Positions 24,169 through 32,819 of a stretch of DNA of 64,000 nucleotides are shown here, piece after piece. The notes below the pieces were generated by a model. The model worked only from the letters and a program-made list of their open reading frames with translations. It was not told where the DNA came from and searched no databases. Numbering within the stretch: the stretch's first letter is position 1; the number at the start of each line of letters is the position of its first letter. The position numbers and the translations under genes are program-made. The stretch covers positions 310,001 to 374,000 of the forward strand of contig NZ_JANLCN010000002.1 in NCBI RefSeq assembly GCF_024979255.1, read 5' to 3'. The stretch is from Herbiconiux moechotypicola. Its GTDB lineage: Bacteria > Actinomycetota > Actinomycetes > Actinomycetales > Microbacteriaceae.

Positions 24169-25502
24169 TCGGCGGCCGAGACGTCGGCATAGGCCAGAGC
24201 CCACTCCACCACGGCGCGGTCGAACTCCTTCGACCGCCCGAGGTAGCCCGCCACGACGGGAGCGTCGCGGCTCTGGGCGTGCGAGCGCGCGAGCACCATC
24301 CCGCACGCGGCGGAATAGGTGCGGAATGCCTTGGGCGAGAGCGTCGCGGTGTCGATCGAGCCCTTCATGTCGCGGAACTGGCGCACGTAGTAGTCGCGGC
24401 CGTCGACCTGCAGGTGGCCGAGGAACGGGTCGGACACCGCCTGCAGGATGCGCTGGCAGGCCACCACCCGGTGCCCCTCCGAGTGGTGGGCGCCGCCGGC
24501 TCTGGGGTTCGGAGCGATGCCGCCGTGGCTCTGCAGCACCGAGGCCTGGGCCTCCTTCACCTGCAGCACCAGGGGCTCTCCGGCGGGCCCGGCGAGGATC
24601 AGGATGTAGCAGCGGGTGCCCACGCTCCCCACCCCCACCACCCGCATCGCGAGGTCGGTGAGGGTGAAGTGTGACACGAGCACCGCGATGTCGGGAGCGA
24701 CCGTGGAGCGGTACTGCTCGAACAGCTCCTCGAGCTCCTCCTCGGTGCGGGTGGTCACGTGGGTGAGCACGGGAGGGTTCTCGACCAGCACCGGGGTGCC
24801 GTCTTCGGTGGTGGTCATGACCTTCTCGACGAAGGCGCGCGCGGTGCGCCGGCGGGCCTGTCGCGCGGCGCGGTCGAGCACCCGCTGCCCCTGGGCGTCG
24901 AGGTGCGGGTGCGGTGCGTCGGTGTCGACACGGGAGTAGTAGCGCTCCAGCGCGTCGAGCCGCATCATCGAACGCAGGCTCATGCGGTAGGCGGTGACGC
25001 TCGCCATCGCGGCGCGCCGCACCTGCTCCTCGGAGTGCCCCGCGTCGCGCCCGCCGATCACGGCGCTCGTCACCAGTCGCTTCACGTCCCACTCCCAGGG
25101 GCCCGGCGCCGACTCGTCGAAGTCGTTGAGGTCGAACACCAGCGAGCGCTGGGGCGAGGCGAACAACCCGAAGTTCGACAGGTGGGCGTCGCCGCACGAC
25201 ACCACCTCCACCCCCGTGCGTGCACCCGGCGCGAGGTCGGCCGCCATGATTCCCGCCGTGCCGCGGTAGAACGCGAACGGGCTCTGCAGCATGCGCTCGT
25301 GGCGGAGCGGCACGAGATGCTGGAGCCTCGTCGCGTCCTGCCCCGCGAGCACGCCGAGCGGGTCGCGGTCGGCCGGCAGCTCGAGGGCGGCGTGGGCGCT
25401 GCGCGGCACCGTTCGGCGGATCGCCCGCCCGTGCTCCATCAGCTCGGTGAGCACGGGATGGGGGTCGCGCGCGTTCTGCAGGCGGGCGAGATGGGTCGAC
25501 AT
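24138..25502 (-). CDS. DUF2252 protein (kinase-like fold, function unknown)
   Basis: 454 residues, full length for DUF2252. Family marks are the N-terminal Met-x-x-Ser-Pro-Phe-Ala-Phe-Tyr-Arg-Gly, the kinase-like Cys-Gly-Asp-Ala-His-Leu-Ser-Asn-Phe-Gly near 104, and Phe-Asp-Leu-Asn-Asp-Phe-Asp-Glu near 122, followed by Val-Lys-Arg-Leu. The latter two resemble catalytic and metal loops of aminoglycoside-phosphotransferase-like kinases, but no substrate is known. The stop lies 31 bp inside the convergent SGNH gene. TAGCGT 6 nt upstream indicates a leaderless start. Confidence 0.88.
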   Translation of the reverse strand: MSTHLARLQNARDPHPVLTELMEHGRAIRRTVPRSAHAALELPADRDPLGVLAGQDATRLQHLVPLRHERMLQSPFAFYRGTAGIMAADLAPGARTGVEVVSCGDAHLSNFGLFASPQRSLVFDLNDFDESAPGPWEWDVKRLVTSAVIGGRDAGHSEEQVRRAAMASVTAYRMSLRSMMRLDALERYYSRVDTDAPHPHLDAQGQRVLDRAARQARRRTARAFVEKVMTTTEDGTPVLVENPPVLTHVTTRTEEELEELFEQYRSTVAPDIAVLVSHFTLTDLAMRVVGVGSVGTRCYILILAGPAGEPLVLQVKEAQASVLQSHGGIAPNPRAGGAHHSEGHRVVACQRILQAVSDPFLGHLQVDGRDYYVRQFRDMKGSIDTATLSPKAFRTYSAACGMVLARSHAQSRDAPVVAGYLGRSKEFDRAVVEWALAYADVSAADYELLRGAAS

Positions 25503-25508
25503 GGAGAC

Positions 25509-25514
25509 ACGCTA
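25509..25514 (-). promoter_or_regulatory. -10 box, leaderless start of the DUF2252 gene
   Basis: TAGCGT on the minus strand, 6 nt before ATG 25502. It lies back to back with the APC permease -10 at 25561. Confidence 0.5.
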
Positions 25515-25560
25515 TCGCCACGGGGCGCACCATCGGCGCCGTCCGTTCACCGCGTGCCGC

Positions 25561-25566
25561 TACCCT
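25561..25566 (+). promoter_or_regulatory. -10 box, leaderless start of the APC permease gene
   Basis: TACCCT, 6 nt before ATG 25573. It fixes the start well inside the longer open frame. Confidence 0.5.
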
Positions 25567-25572
25567 GCGGGC

Positions 25573-26832
25573 ATGAGCGACGGTGGTGCGAGAACGCTGA
25601 GGCTCGGCGGTGCGGTGTGGATCGGGCTCGCCGCCATGATCGGCGCCGGAGTGTTCGCGGCGTTCGCGCCCGCGGCGGCGGCCGCGGGGTCGGCACCCGC
25701 GCTGCTCGGTGCGCTCCTCGTGGCTGGGACCGTGGCGTTCTGCAACGCCTCGTCGACGGCGCAGCTCGCGGCCCGGTACCCGGCCGCCGGCGGCGCCTAC
25801 GTCTACGGCCGTGAGCGGTTGGGGGAGTGGTGGGGCTTCGGCGCGGGCTGGAGCTTCGTGGTGGGCAAGACAGCCAGCTGTGCGGCGATGGCGCTCACCT
25901 TCGCCGCCTACGCGGTTCCGGATGCGGGGGCCGCCCCGCAGAAGGCGGTGGCGGCGCTCGCCGTGGTGGCGCTCGTGGGCGTGAACCTGCTCGGCATCAC
26001 GCGCACCGCGGCGGTGGCCCGGGTGCTCGTGGTGCTCGTGCTCGGGGTGCTGGCTGTCGTCGTGGCGGCGGGTGCGGTCGCGGCGGGTGGGAGAGGAGGC
26101 GTCGGTGACGGTCCCGGCGCCTCGGCGCTCGGCGGCCCGTACGGTGTGCTGCAGGCCGCGGGGCTGTTGTTCTTCGCCTTCGCCGGCTACGCGCGCATCG
26201 CCACCCTCGGCGGCGAGGTGCGTGAGCCTGCCCGCACCATCCCGCGGGCCATCGGCATCGCGTTCGCGGTCGCCTTCGGGGTGTATCTCGCGGTGGCCCT
26301 CGCCGCCCTCGCCGCACTCGGGCCCGAACGGCTCGCGGGTTCGGCCGATCCGCTCTCGGCGGTCGTGACGGCCGCGGGATGGGGGTGGGCGGCGCCGGTC
26401 GTCGGCGTCGGGGCGGCGCTGTCCTCGCTCGGGGCGCTGCTCGCGCTGGTGGCGGGTGTCGGTCGTACGGCCTCGGCGATGGGCCAGGAAGGCGACCTCC
26501 CGCGCATGCTGGGCCCTGTGCATCCGCGCCACTCGGTGCCGGTGCGGGCCGAGCTGGCGGTGGGAGCCGTGGTGCTCGTGCTGGTGCTGGCCACCGACCT
26601 GCGCGGGGCGATCGCCTTCTCGTCGTTCGGGGTGCTGCTCTACTACTTCGTGGCCAACGCGGCGGCGCTCACGCAGCCGGCGCCCGAGCGCCGGTACCCG
26701 CGTGCACTCGCCGTGGTGGGAGCGGTCGGGTGCGTGGTGCTCGTCGCCGCGCTTCCGCCGGTGGCGGTGCTCGTGGGGCTCGCCGTGCTGGGGCTGGGCT
26801 TCGGAGGGCGGGCACTGCTGCGCCGCGCCTGA
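25573..26832 (+). CDS. APC-family amino acid/polyamine permease
   Basis: 419 residues, about twelve membrane helices. Helix 1 carries Gly-Leu-Ala-Ala-Met-Ile-Gly-Ala-Gly-Val-Phe, the unwound substrate loop of APC transporters, and helix 6 has Phe-Phe-Ala-Phe-Ala-Gly-Tyr-Ala-Arg followed by Gly-Gly-Glu-Val. The substrate is unknown; amino acids are typical. The gene stands alone between the DUF2252 and kdp genes. Confidence 0.85.
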   Translation: MSDGGARTLRLGGAVWIGLAAMIGAGVFAAFAPAAAAAGSAPALLGALLVAGTVAFCNASSTAQLAARYPAAGGAYVYGRERLGEWWGFGAGWSFVVGKTASCAAMALTFAAYAVPDAGAAPQKAVAALAVVALVGVNLLGITRTAAVARVLVVLVLGVLAVVVAAGAVAAGGRGGVGDGPGASALGGPYGVLQAAGLLFFAFAGYARIATLGGEVREPARTIPRAIGIAFAVAFGVYLAVALAALAALGPERLAGSADPLSAVVTAAGWGWAAPVVGVGAALSSLGALLALVAGVGRTASAMGQEGDLPRMLGPVHPRHSVPVRAELAVGAVVLVLVLATDLRGAIAFSSFGVLLYYFVANAAALTQPAPERRYPRALAVVGAVGCVVLVAALPPVAVLVGLAVLGLGFGGRALLRRA

Positions 26833-26994
26833 GCGGGCCGTCGCCTGAGCACGCCGTGAGGATGGCGTGTGGATTCGTGCCCGCGCGGCGGCGGCGGCGT
26901 CAGGATCCCGTGAGGACCGGCTCCGCGCCGTCGTCGCGTTGACAGGATCGGACACCGAGCGCGCCACCGCGGTGCGCCGGATGGAGTCGTACTC

Positions 26995-27078
26995 GTGTTG
27001 GACCTGGTGTCTGTGCTGGCGATCGCCGGCCTCTTCGCCGTCGTCGCGCTCGTGGCGTGGGGGGTCGAGAAGCTGTGA
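26995..27078 (+). CDS. Tiny single-helix membrane protein upstream of kdpF
   Basis: 27 residues from GTG 26995, with GGAG 8 nt upstream. Asp3 is followed by one hydrophobic helix ([11 protein letters not shown] onward) and ends Gly-Val-Glu-Lys-Leu. The stop overlaps the kdpF GTG (GTGA). It has the size and topology of KdpF but a different sequence, and G/C-rich third positions. It is probably an accessory peptide of the Kdp complex. That is inferred from position and coupling. Confidence 0.6.
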   Translation: MLDLVSVLAIAGLFAVVALVAWGVEKL

Positions 27079-27164
27079 TCGTCTTCGAGATCGTCGCCGC
27101 CGTGCTCGGCGTCGCCGCCGTGGCGTACCTCGTGGTCGCCCTCGTGAAGCCGGAGAGGTTCTAG
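27075..27164 (+). CDS. kdpF: Potassium-transporting ATPase subunit KdpF
   Basis: 29 residues from GTG 27075: a single helix ending Leu-Val-Lys-Pro-Glu-Arg-Phe, the conserved KdpF tail. It stabilises the KdpABC complex in the membrane. It directly abuts kdpA (TAG then ATG). Confidence 0.88.
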   Translation: MIVFEIVAAVLGVAAVAYLVVALVKPERF

Positions 27165-28838
27165 ATGGAGATCTGGCTCGCCGTCGCGCAGTTCGCGACC
27201 CTCGCCCTCATCCTCGCCATCGTCTACCGCCCGCTCGGCGACTACCTGGCGCTCACCTTCACCTCGGGCCGGCACCTCCGCGTCGAGCGCGGCCTTTACC
27301 GGGTCGTGGGTGTGGCCCCCGACTCCGAGCAGACGTGGGGGGCCTACCTCCGCGGGGTTCTGGCCTTCTCGTTCGTCGGTGTGGTGATCCTCTACGCCAT
27401 CCAGCGACTGCAGGCCGTGCTGCCGATGTCGCTGGGCATCCCCGCGATCCCCGAGGGGCTGTCGTTCAACAACGCCATCTCGTTCGTGACGAACACGAAC
27501 TGGCAGTCCTACTCGCCCGACGTCACGATGGGCTACGCGGTGCAGATGGCCGGACTGGCGGTGCAGAACTTCGTCTCGGCCGCCGTGGGCATCGCCGTGG
27601 CCGTCGCGCTCATCCGGGGTCTCGCCCGTCGCTCGACGGGCACCCTCGGCAACTTCTGGGTCGACCTCACCCGGGCGACCGTGCGCATCCTGCTGCCGCT
27701 GTCGTTCCTCGCCGCGATCGCACTCGTCATCGGCGGGGTGGTGCAGAACTTCGCGGGGTTCACCGACGTGACCACCCTCACCGGGGGCACGCAGTCGATC
27801 CCCGGCGGCCCGGTGGCGAGCCAGGAGGCCATCAAGGAGCTCGGCACCAACGGTGGCGGGTTCTTCAACGCCAACTCCGCGCATCCGTTCGAGAACCCGA
27901 GCGGCTGGACGAACCTGTTCCAGATGGTCCTGATGCTCGCCATCCCGTTCTCGCTGCCGCGCACCTTCGGCGCGATGGTCGGCGACAAGCGGCAGGGCTA
28001 CGCCGTGCTCGCGGCCATGGCCACGATCTTCGTGGTCTCGCTCGCGGCGGTGACCACCTTCGAGCTGATCGGCTCCGGAACCGCGCCCGAAGCGGCCGGC
28101 GGCAGCTTCGAGGGGCGCGAGCAGCGTTTCGGCATCTCGTTCTCGGCCCTGTTCGCGGGCGCCACCACGCTCACCTCCACGGGTGCGGTCGACTCGATGC
28201 ACGACAGCTACACCGCGCTCGGCGGCATGATCCCGATGATCAACATGATGCTCGGCGAGATCGCGCCCGGCGGCGTCGGATCGGGCCTCTACGGCATGCT
28301 GGTGCTCGCCGTCATCACGGTGTTCATCGCGGGGCTGCTCGTGGGCCGCACTCCGGAGTACCTGGGCAAGAAGATCGGGCCGCGCGAGATCAAGCTCGCG
28401 AGCCTCTACATCCTCACCACCCCCACGCTCGTGCTGGTCGGCACCGCGCTGAGCTTCGCCATCCCGGCGATCCGGGCCGACCTCGAGTCGACCTCGATCT
28501 GGAACCCGGGGCTGCACGGCTTCAGCGAGGTGCTCTACGCCTTCACCTCGGCCTCGAACAACAACGGCTCGGCCTTCGCCGGCCTCACCGCCAACACCCC
28601 GTGGCTGAACGCCGCGCTCGGCGTCTGCATGCTGCTCGGCCGCTTCCTCCCCATGGTGTTCGTGCTCGCGCTCGCCGGCTCGTTCGCCGCGCAGGGCAGG
28701 ATCCCCGCCACGGCGGGCACCCTGCCCACCCACCGCCCGCAGTTCGTGGGCCTCCTCGTGGGCGTGACCGTCATCGTGGTCGCCCTCACCTACTTCCCCG
28801 TGCTCGCGCTCGGGCCGCTCGCCGAAGGACTCGCCTGA
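27165..28838 (+). CDS. kdpA: Potassium-transporting ATPase subunit KdpA
   Basis: 557 residues, about ten membrane helices, the normal KdpA size. It is the K+-selective channel-like subunit. Family stretches include Tyr-Arg-Pro-Leu-Gly-Asp-Tyr, [10 protein letters not shown], [19 protein letters not shown] and Ser-Asn-Asn-Asn-Gly-Ser-Ala-Phe, which contain selectivity-filter loops. It is followed by kdpB after 2 nt. Confidence 0.97.
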   Translation: MEIWLAVAQFATLALILAIVYRPLGDYLALTFTSGRHLRVERGLYRVVGVAPDSEQTWGAYLRGVLAFSFVGVVILYAIQRLQAVLPMSLGIPAIPEGLSFNNAISFVTNTNWQSYSPDVTMGYAVQMAGLAVQNFVSAAVGIAVAVALIRGLARRSTGTLGNFWVDLTRATVRILLPLSFLAAIALVIGGVVQNFAGFTDVTTLTGGTQSIPGGPVASQEAIKELGTNGGGFFNANSAHPFENPSGWTNLFQMVLMLAIPFSLPRTFGAMVGDKRQGYAVLAAMATIFVVSLAAVTTFELIGSGTAPEAAGGSFEGREQRFGISFSALFAGATTLTSTGAVDSMHDSYTALGGMIPMINMMLGEIAPGGVGSGLYGMLVLAVITVFIAGLLVGRTPEYLGKKIGPREIKLASLYILTTPTLVLVGTALSFAIPAIRADLESTSIWNPGLHGFSEVLYAFTSASNNNGSAFAGLTANTPWLNAALGVCMLLGRFLPMVFVLALAGSFAAQGRIPATAGTLPTHRPQFVGLLVGVTVIVVALTYFPVLALGPLAEGLA

Positions 28839-28840
28839 CC

Positions 28841-30913
28841 ATGACCGCCCTCACCCCTCAGATCGTCGCGGGACTCCCCGGGGCGTTCCGCAAGCTCTCT
28901 CCGCGCCAGATGTGGCGGAACCCCGTCATGTTCATCGTCGAGGTGGGCGCCGCGCTCACCACGGCGGTCGCGCTCGCGCAGCCCCTCCTCGGGGGCGACG
29001 CCGCGTCGATCGCCTTCACCTGGGCCATCGCCGCCTGGCTCTGGCTCACCGTCGTGTTCGCCAACCTGGCCGAGGCGGTGGCCGAGGGCCGCGGCAAGGC
29101 TCAGGCAGCGACGCTCCGCGCCACCCGCACCAGCACCCTCGCGACCAGGGTCGTGAGCTACGACGGAGACTCCGACGCCGCAGCCTCGACCGCACGCACC
29201 GAGCGGGTCGCGAGTGCCGAGCTGCGCCTCGGCGACGTGGTCGTGGTGGCGGCGGGAGACCTCATCCCGGGCGACGGAGACGTCGTGTGGGGCATCGCCT
29301 CGGTCGACGAGTCGGCCATCACCGGTGAGTCGGCGCCCGTGGTGCGGGAGTCCGGCGGCGACCGCAGCGCCGTCACCGGCGGCACCCGGGTACTGAGCGA
29401 CCGGATCGTGGTGCGCATCACCTCCAAGCCGGGTGAGACCTTCGTCGACCGCATGATCCGCCTCGTCGAGGGGGCGTCGCGCCAGCGCACCCCCAACGAG
29501 ATCGCGCTCAACATCCTGCTCGCGAGCCTGTCGATCGTGTTCGTGATCGTCGTGCTCACGCTCGGGCCGATCGCCGGCTACTCCAACGCCACCCCCACCC
29601 TCGCGGTCATGATCGCCCTGTTGGTGTGCCTCATCCCCACCACCATCGGGGCGCTGCTCTCGGCCATCGGCATCGCCGGCATGGACCGCCTGGTGCAGCG
29701 CAACGTGCTGGCCATGTCGGGCCGCGCCGTCGAGGCCGCGGGCGACGTGACCACGCTGCTCATGGACAAGACCGGCACCATCACCTACGGCAACCGCCGC
29801 GCCAGCGAGTTCCTCGCCGTCGACGGCGGCGACCCCGCCGAGCTCGGCCGGGTGGCGGCACTGGCCTCGCTGAGCGACCCCACCCCCGAGGGCAAGTCGA
29901 TCGTCGACCTCGCCCGCGAGCGGGGGATCGCCGTGCCCGCCACGGTCGACGCGGTCGTGGTGCCGTTCAGCGCCCAGACCCGGATGAGCGGGGTCGACTT
30001 CGCCGACGGCACGATGATCCGCAAGGGCGCCGGCTCGGCCGTGCGCGCCTGGGTGGAGCAGGACGGGAGGGTGGCGAGCACGCTTCTCGCCGAGGTGGAG
30101 GAGCAGGCCGACCGCATCGGCGGGCTCGGCGGCACCCCACTCGTGGTGGCCAGGCGTTCGCCAGGCGCCGCCGCCGAACTGCTCGGCGTCGTGTACCTGA
30201 AAGACGTGGTGAAGCCGGGCATCGCCGAGCGGTTCGCCGAGATGCGGGCCATGGGCATCCGCACAGTCATGGTGACGGGCGACAACCCGCTCACCGCCGC
30301 CGCCATCGCGAAGGAGGCCGGGGTCGACGACTTCCTCGCCGAGGCCACCCCCGAGCAGAAGCTCGAGCTCATCAAGAAGGAGCAGGAGGGCGGGCGGCTG
30401 GTCGCCATGACCGGCGACGGCACGAACGACGCCCCGGCGCTGGCGCAGGCCGACGTGGGAGTGGCCATGAACACGGGCACCTCGGCCGCGAAGGAGGCCG
30501 GCAACATGGTCGACCTCGACTCCGATCCCACGAAGCTCATCGACATCGTGGCCATCGGCAAGCAGCTGCTCATCACCCGCGGTGCGCTCACCACCTTCTC
30601 GATCGCGAACGACGTGGCGAAGTACTTCGCCATCATCCCGGCCATGTTCGCCGCGGTGTTCCCGGGCCTGGGGCTGCTCAACATCATGCAGCTGCACTCG
30701 CCGGCGTCGGCCATCCTCTCGGCGGTCGTCTTCAACGCGCTCGTGATCGTGGCCCTCATCCCGCTCGCCCTGCGCGGGGTGAAGTACCGGCCGATGCCGG
30801 CCTCGCGCATCCTCACCCGCAACATCCTCGTCTACGGGCTGGGCGGGGTGATCGCGCCGTTCATCGGCATCAAGCTGATCGACCTCGTCGTCAGCCTCAT
30901 CCCCGGGTTCTGA
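28841..30913 (+). CDS. kdpB: Potassium-transporting P-type ATPase subunit KdpB
   Basis: 690 residues from ATG 28841. P-type ATPase marks: Thr-Gly-Glu-Ser (actuator), phosphorylation motif Asp309-Lys-Thr-Gly-Thr, and [11 protein letters not shown]. It hydrolyses ATP to drive K+ uptake through KdpA at low external potassium. It is the third subunit gene of kdpFABC. Confidence 0.98.
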   Translation: MTALTPQIVAGLPGAFRKLSPRQMWRNPVMFIVEVGAALTTAVALAQPLLGGDAASIAFTWAIAAWLWLTVVFANLAEAVAEGRGKAQAATLRATRTSTLATRVVSYDGDSDAAASTARTERVASAELRLGDVVVVAAGDLIPGDGDVVWGIASVDESAITGESAPVVRESGGDRSAVTGGTRVLSDRIVVRITSKPGETFVDRMIRLVEGASRQRTPNEIALNILLASLSIVFVIVVLTLGPIAGYSNATPTLAVMIALLVCLIPTTIGALLSAIGIAGMDRLVQRNVLAMSGRAVEAAGDVTTLLMDKTGTITYGNRRASEFLAVDGGDPAELGRVAALASLSDPTPEGKSIVDLARERGIAVPATVDAVVVPFSAQTRMSGVDFADGTMIRKGAGSAVRAWVEQDGRVASTLLAEVEEQADRIGGLGGTPLVVARRSPGAAAELLGVVYLKDVVKPGIAERFAEMRAMGIRTVMVTGDNPLTAAAIAKEAGVDDFLAEATPEQKLELIKKEQEGGRLVAMTGDGTNDAPALAQADVGVAMNTGTSAAKEAGNMVDLDSDPTKLIDIVAIGKQLLITRGALTTFSIANDVAKYFAIIPAMFAAVFPGLGLLNIMQLHSPASAILSAVVFNALVIVALIPLALRGVKYRPMPASRILTRNILVYGLGGVIAPFIGIKLIDLVVSLIPGF

Positions 30914-30973
30914 GCGCGCCGCGCCGCCCGACCGTCTCGACAGTCTCGACCGTCTCGAAAGGACACAGTCTCC

Positions 30974-31579
30974 ATGGCCTCATCACGCGGGTTCGCCCGC
31001 CCCTACTGGGTGGCGCTCCGGTTCATGATCGCCGCCACCGTCGTGCTCGGCATCGCCTACCCGCTCGCGGTGTTCGGCGTCGGCCAGCTGGTCGCGCCGG
31101 CGCAGGCGAACGGCAGCCTCATCGAGGTCGACGGCGAGACCGTCGGCTCGGCGCTGATCGGTCAGTCGTTCACCGATGCCGAGGGGGCCGCCCTCCCCGA
31201 GTGGTTCCAGTCCCGCCCCTCGGCGGCGGGCGACGGCTACGACGCGGCGGCCTCCTCGGGCAGCAACCACGGGCCCGAGAACCCCGATCTGATCGCGGCG
31301 ATCGAGCAGCGCAAGGCCGCGATCGCCGAGGCCGACGGGGTCGACCCCGCGAGCATCCCGATGGATGCGCTCACGGCCTCGGCCTCAGGGCTCGACCCGC
31401 ACATCAGCCCGGAGTACGCCCGCCTGCAGGTGGCGCGGGTGGCCGGAGCCCGCGGTCTCGACCCGTCGGAGGTCGCCGCCCTCGTCGAGCGGTTCGTGCA
31501 GCCGGCCGACCTGGGCTACCTCGGCGAGCCCACGGTGAACGTGCTGCAGCTGAACATCGCGCTGGCCCGGCTCGACTGA
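30974..31579 (+). CDS. kdpC: Potassium-transporting ATPase subunit KdpC
   Basis: 201 residues with one N-terminal membrane helix (about 13-33) and an extracytoplasmic domain. Signature stretches are Gly-Ser-Ala-Leu-Ile-Gly-Gln-Ser-Phe, Trp-Phe-Gln-Ser-Arg-Pro-Ser, Ser-Ser-Gly-Ser-Asn-His-Gly-Pro-Glu-Asn-Pro and Ala-Ser-Gly-Leu-Asp-Pro-His-Ile-Ser. The 60-nt gap after kdpB holds short direct repeats of GACNGTCTC. No kdpDE follows; the next gene is an unrelated LacI regulator. Confidence 0.95.
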   Translation: MASSRGFARPYWVALRFMIAATVVLGIAYPLAVFGVGQLVAPAQANGSLIEVDGETVGSALIGQSFTDAEGAALPEWFQSRPSAAGDGYDAAASSGSNHGPENPDLIAAIEQRKAAIAEADGVDPASIPMDALTASASGLDPHISPEYARLQVARVAGARGLDPSEVAALVERFVQPADLGYLGEPTVNVLQLNIALARLD

Positions 31580-31606
31580 CCCGCGCCGCGCGGCGGGTGC
31601 TCGATC

Positions 31607-31618
31607 TACAACGTTGTA
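31607..31618. promoter_or_regulatory. LacI-type operator TACAACGTTGTA upstream of the regulator gene
   Basis: A perfect 12-bp palindrome, 31 bp before ATG 31650. The same core recurs before the ABC operon at 32742-32755, so the regulator probably represses itself and the operon. Confidence 0.75.
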
Positions 31619-31649
31619 TGATCGAGCACCGACTGCGAAAGGGGCGAGG

Positions 31650-32675
31650 ATGGCGGCGACGCTGCACGACGTGGCCCAGCGGGCCGGTGTGTCGATCAAG
31701 ACCGTCTCCAACGTGGTCAACGACTATCCCCACGTGAGCGCGGTCACCCGCGCCAAGGTGCTCGAGGCCATCGACGAGCTCGGCTACCAGCCGAACCTCT
31801 CGGCCCGCAGCCTCCGCTCGGGGCGCAGCGGCGTGATCGGCCTGGTGCTGCCCGAGCTCAGCCTCAGCTACTTCGCCGAGCTCGCCGATGCCGTGATCGC
31901 CCGCGCCGAGAAGCACGGCCTCGTGGTGCTGGTGGAGAAGACGGGCGCCGACCGCGACCGCGAGATCGCCGTGCTGTCGAGCCCCAGGATGCGCCTGACC
32001 GACGGCCTCATCTTCAGCCCGCTCGGCATGGGGCAGGGCGACGCACCTCTGCTCGCGGTCGACTACCCCATGATCCTGCTCGGCGAGCGCATCTTCGGCG
32101 GCCCGGTCGACCACGTGACGATGCGCAACGTCGAGGCGGCCCGCGCCGCCACCGAGTTCCTGCTCGACTCGGGCCGGCGGCGCATCGCGGTGGTGGGTGC
32201 GCACCGCGGCGAGGTGCTCGGATCGGCGGCTCTGCGCCTGCAGGGCTATCGCGAGGCGCTCGAGGCTGCGGGTGTCGACTACGACCCGGCGCTGGTCAGC
32301 CACACCACGCTCTGGCATCGCTCGAACGGCGCCGAGAGCATGCGCGAGCTGATCGGCGCGGGGGTGGAGTTCGACGCGGTGTTCGGCCTCAACGACGCCC
32401 TCACGCTGGGTGCGATGCGGGTGCTGCAGGAGGAGGGGCTGCGCATCCCCGACGACGTGGCGGTGATGGGCTTCGACAACATCGAGGAGGCGCAGTTCGC
32501 GGTGCCGAGCCTCTCCACCGTCGATCCCGGCCGTACCGAGATCGCCGAGACGGCGGTCGACCTGCTGGTGGAGCGCCTGGGCGGCGCGGCCGCGCGGCCG
32601 CGCGAGCCGAGGGAGCTGCTCGTCGACTTCCGCGTGGTGGCACGCGAGTCGGCCCCGGAGCCCGCCCGCGCGTGA
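31650..32675 (+). CDS. LacI-family regulator of the arabinan-type locus
   Basis: 341 residues from ATG 31650, which follows GGGGCGAGG. The N-terminal HTH (Thr-Leu-His-Asp-Val-Ala-Gln-Arg-Ala-Gly-Val-Ser-Ile-Lys-Thr-Val-Ser) and hinge helix (Leu-Ser-Ala-Arg-Ser-Leu) precede a periplasmic-binding-protein-like sensor domain with Asp/Arg sugar contacts. Operators with the core TACAACGTTGTA flank the gene. The inducer is probably an arabinose-containing sugar, judged from the GH51 gene in the controlled operon. Confidence 0.9.
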   Translation: MAATLHDVAQRAGVSIKTVSNVVNDYPHVSAVTRAKVLEAIDELGYQPNLSARSLRSGRSGVIGLVLPELSLSYFAELADAVIARAEKHGLVVLVEKTGADRDREIAVLSSPRMRLTDGLIFSPLGMGQGDAPLLAVDYPMILLGERIFGGPVDHVTMRNVEAARAATEFLLDSGRRRIAVVGAHRGEVLGSAALRLQGYREALEAAGVDYDPALVSHTTLWHRSNGAESMRELIGAGVEFDAVFGLNDALTLGAMRVLQEEGLRIPDDVAVMGFDNIEEAQFAVPSLSTVDPGRTEIAETAVDLLVERLGGAAARPREPRELLVDFRVVARESAPEPARA

Positions 32676-32694
32676 GCTCCCGTCGGCGGCGCGG

Positions 32695-32723
32695 TTGACA
32701 GCGTCGGCACCCGGCGTTACCGT
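32695..32723 (+). promoter_or_regulatory. Promoter of the first sugar-importer operon
   Basis: -35 TTGACA (32695-32700), 17-nt spacer, -10 TACCGT (32718-32723). LacI-type operators begin 5 bp downstream, over the expected start of transcription, an arrangement for repression. Confidence 0.7.
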
Positions 32724-32727
32724 GTCA

Positions 32728-32755
32728 TTTACAACGTTTACTTACAACGTTGTAA
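32728..32755. promoter_or_regulatory. Tandem LacI-type operators before the first sugar-importer operon
   Basis: An imperfect site TTTACAACGTTTAC (32728-32741) is directly followed by the perfect palindrome TTACAACGTTGTAA (32742-32755), centres about 14 bp apart. They share the core of the operator at 31607-31618. Confidence 0.78.
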
Positions 32756-32819
32756 ACGCACCCGTCCTGACAACGTCGTCCCGCCGTCGACACAGAGGTC
32801 GCCGGTAGAAAGGCTCATC

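Noticed and set aside
26833-26994. c-di-AMP (ydaO-type) riboswitch before kdp
   Set aside because: The gap is short and G+C-rich without the conserved elements; TTGACA at 26939-26944 has no matching -10.
28790-30697. Long antisense open frames over kdpB, crt and glycosidase genes
   Set aside because: They are His/Arg/Glu-rich shadows made by G+C-rich third positions of the real genes; none shows a domain.
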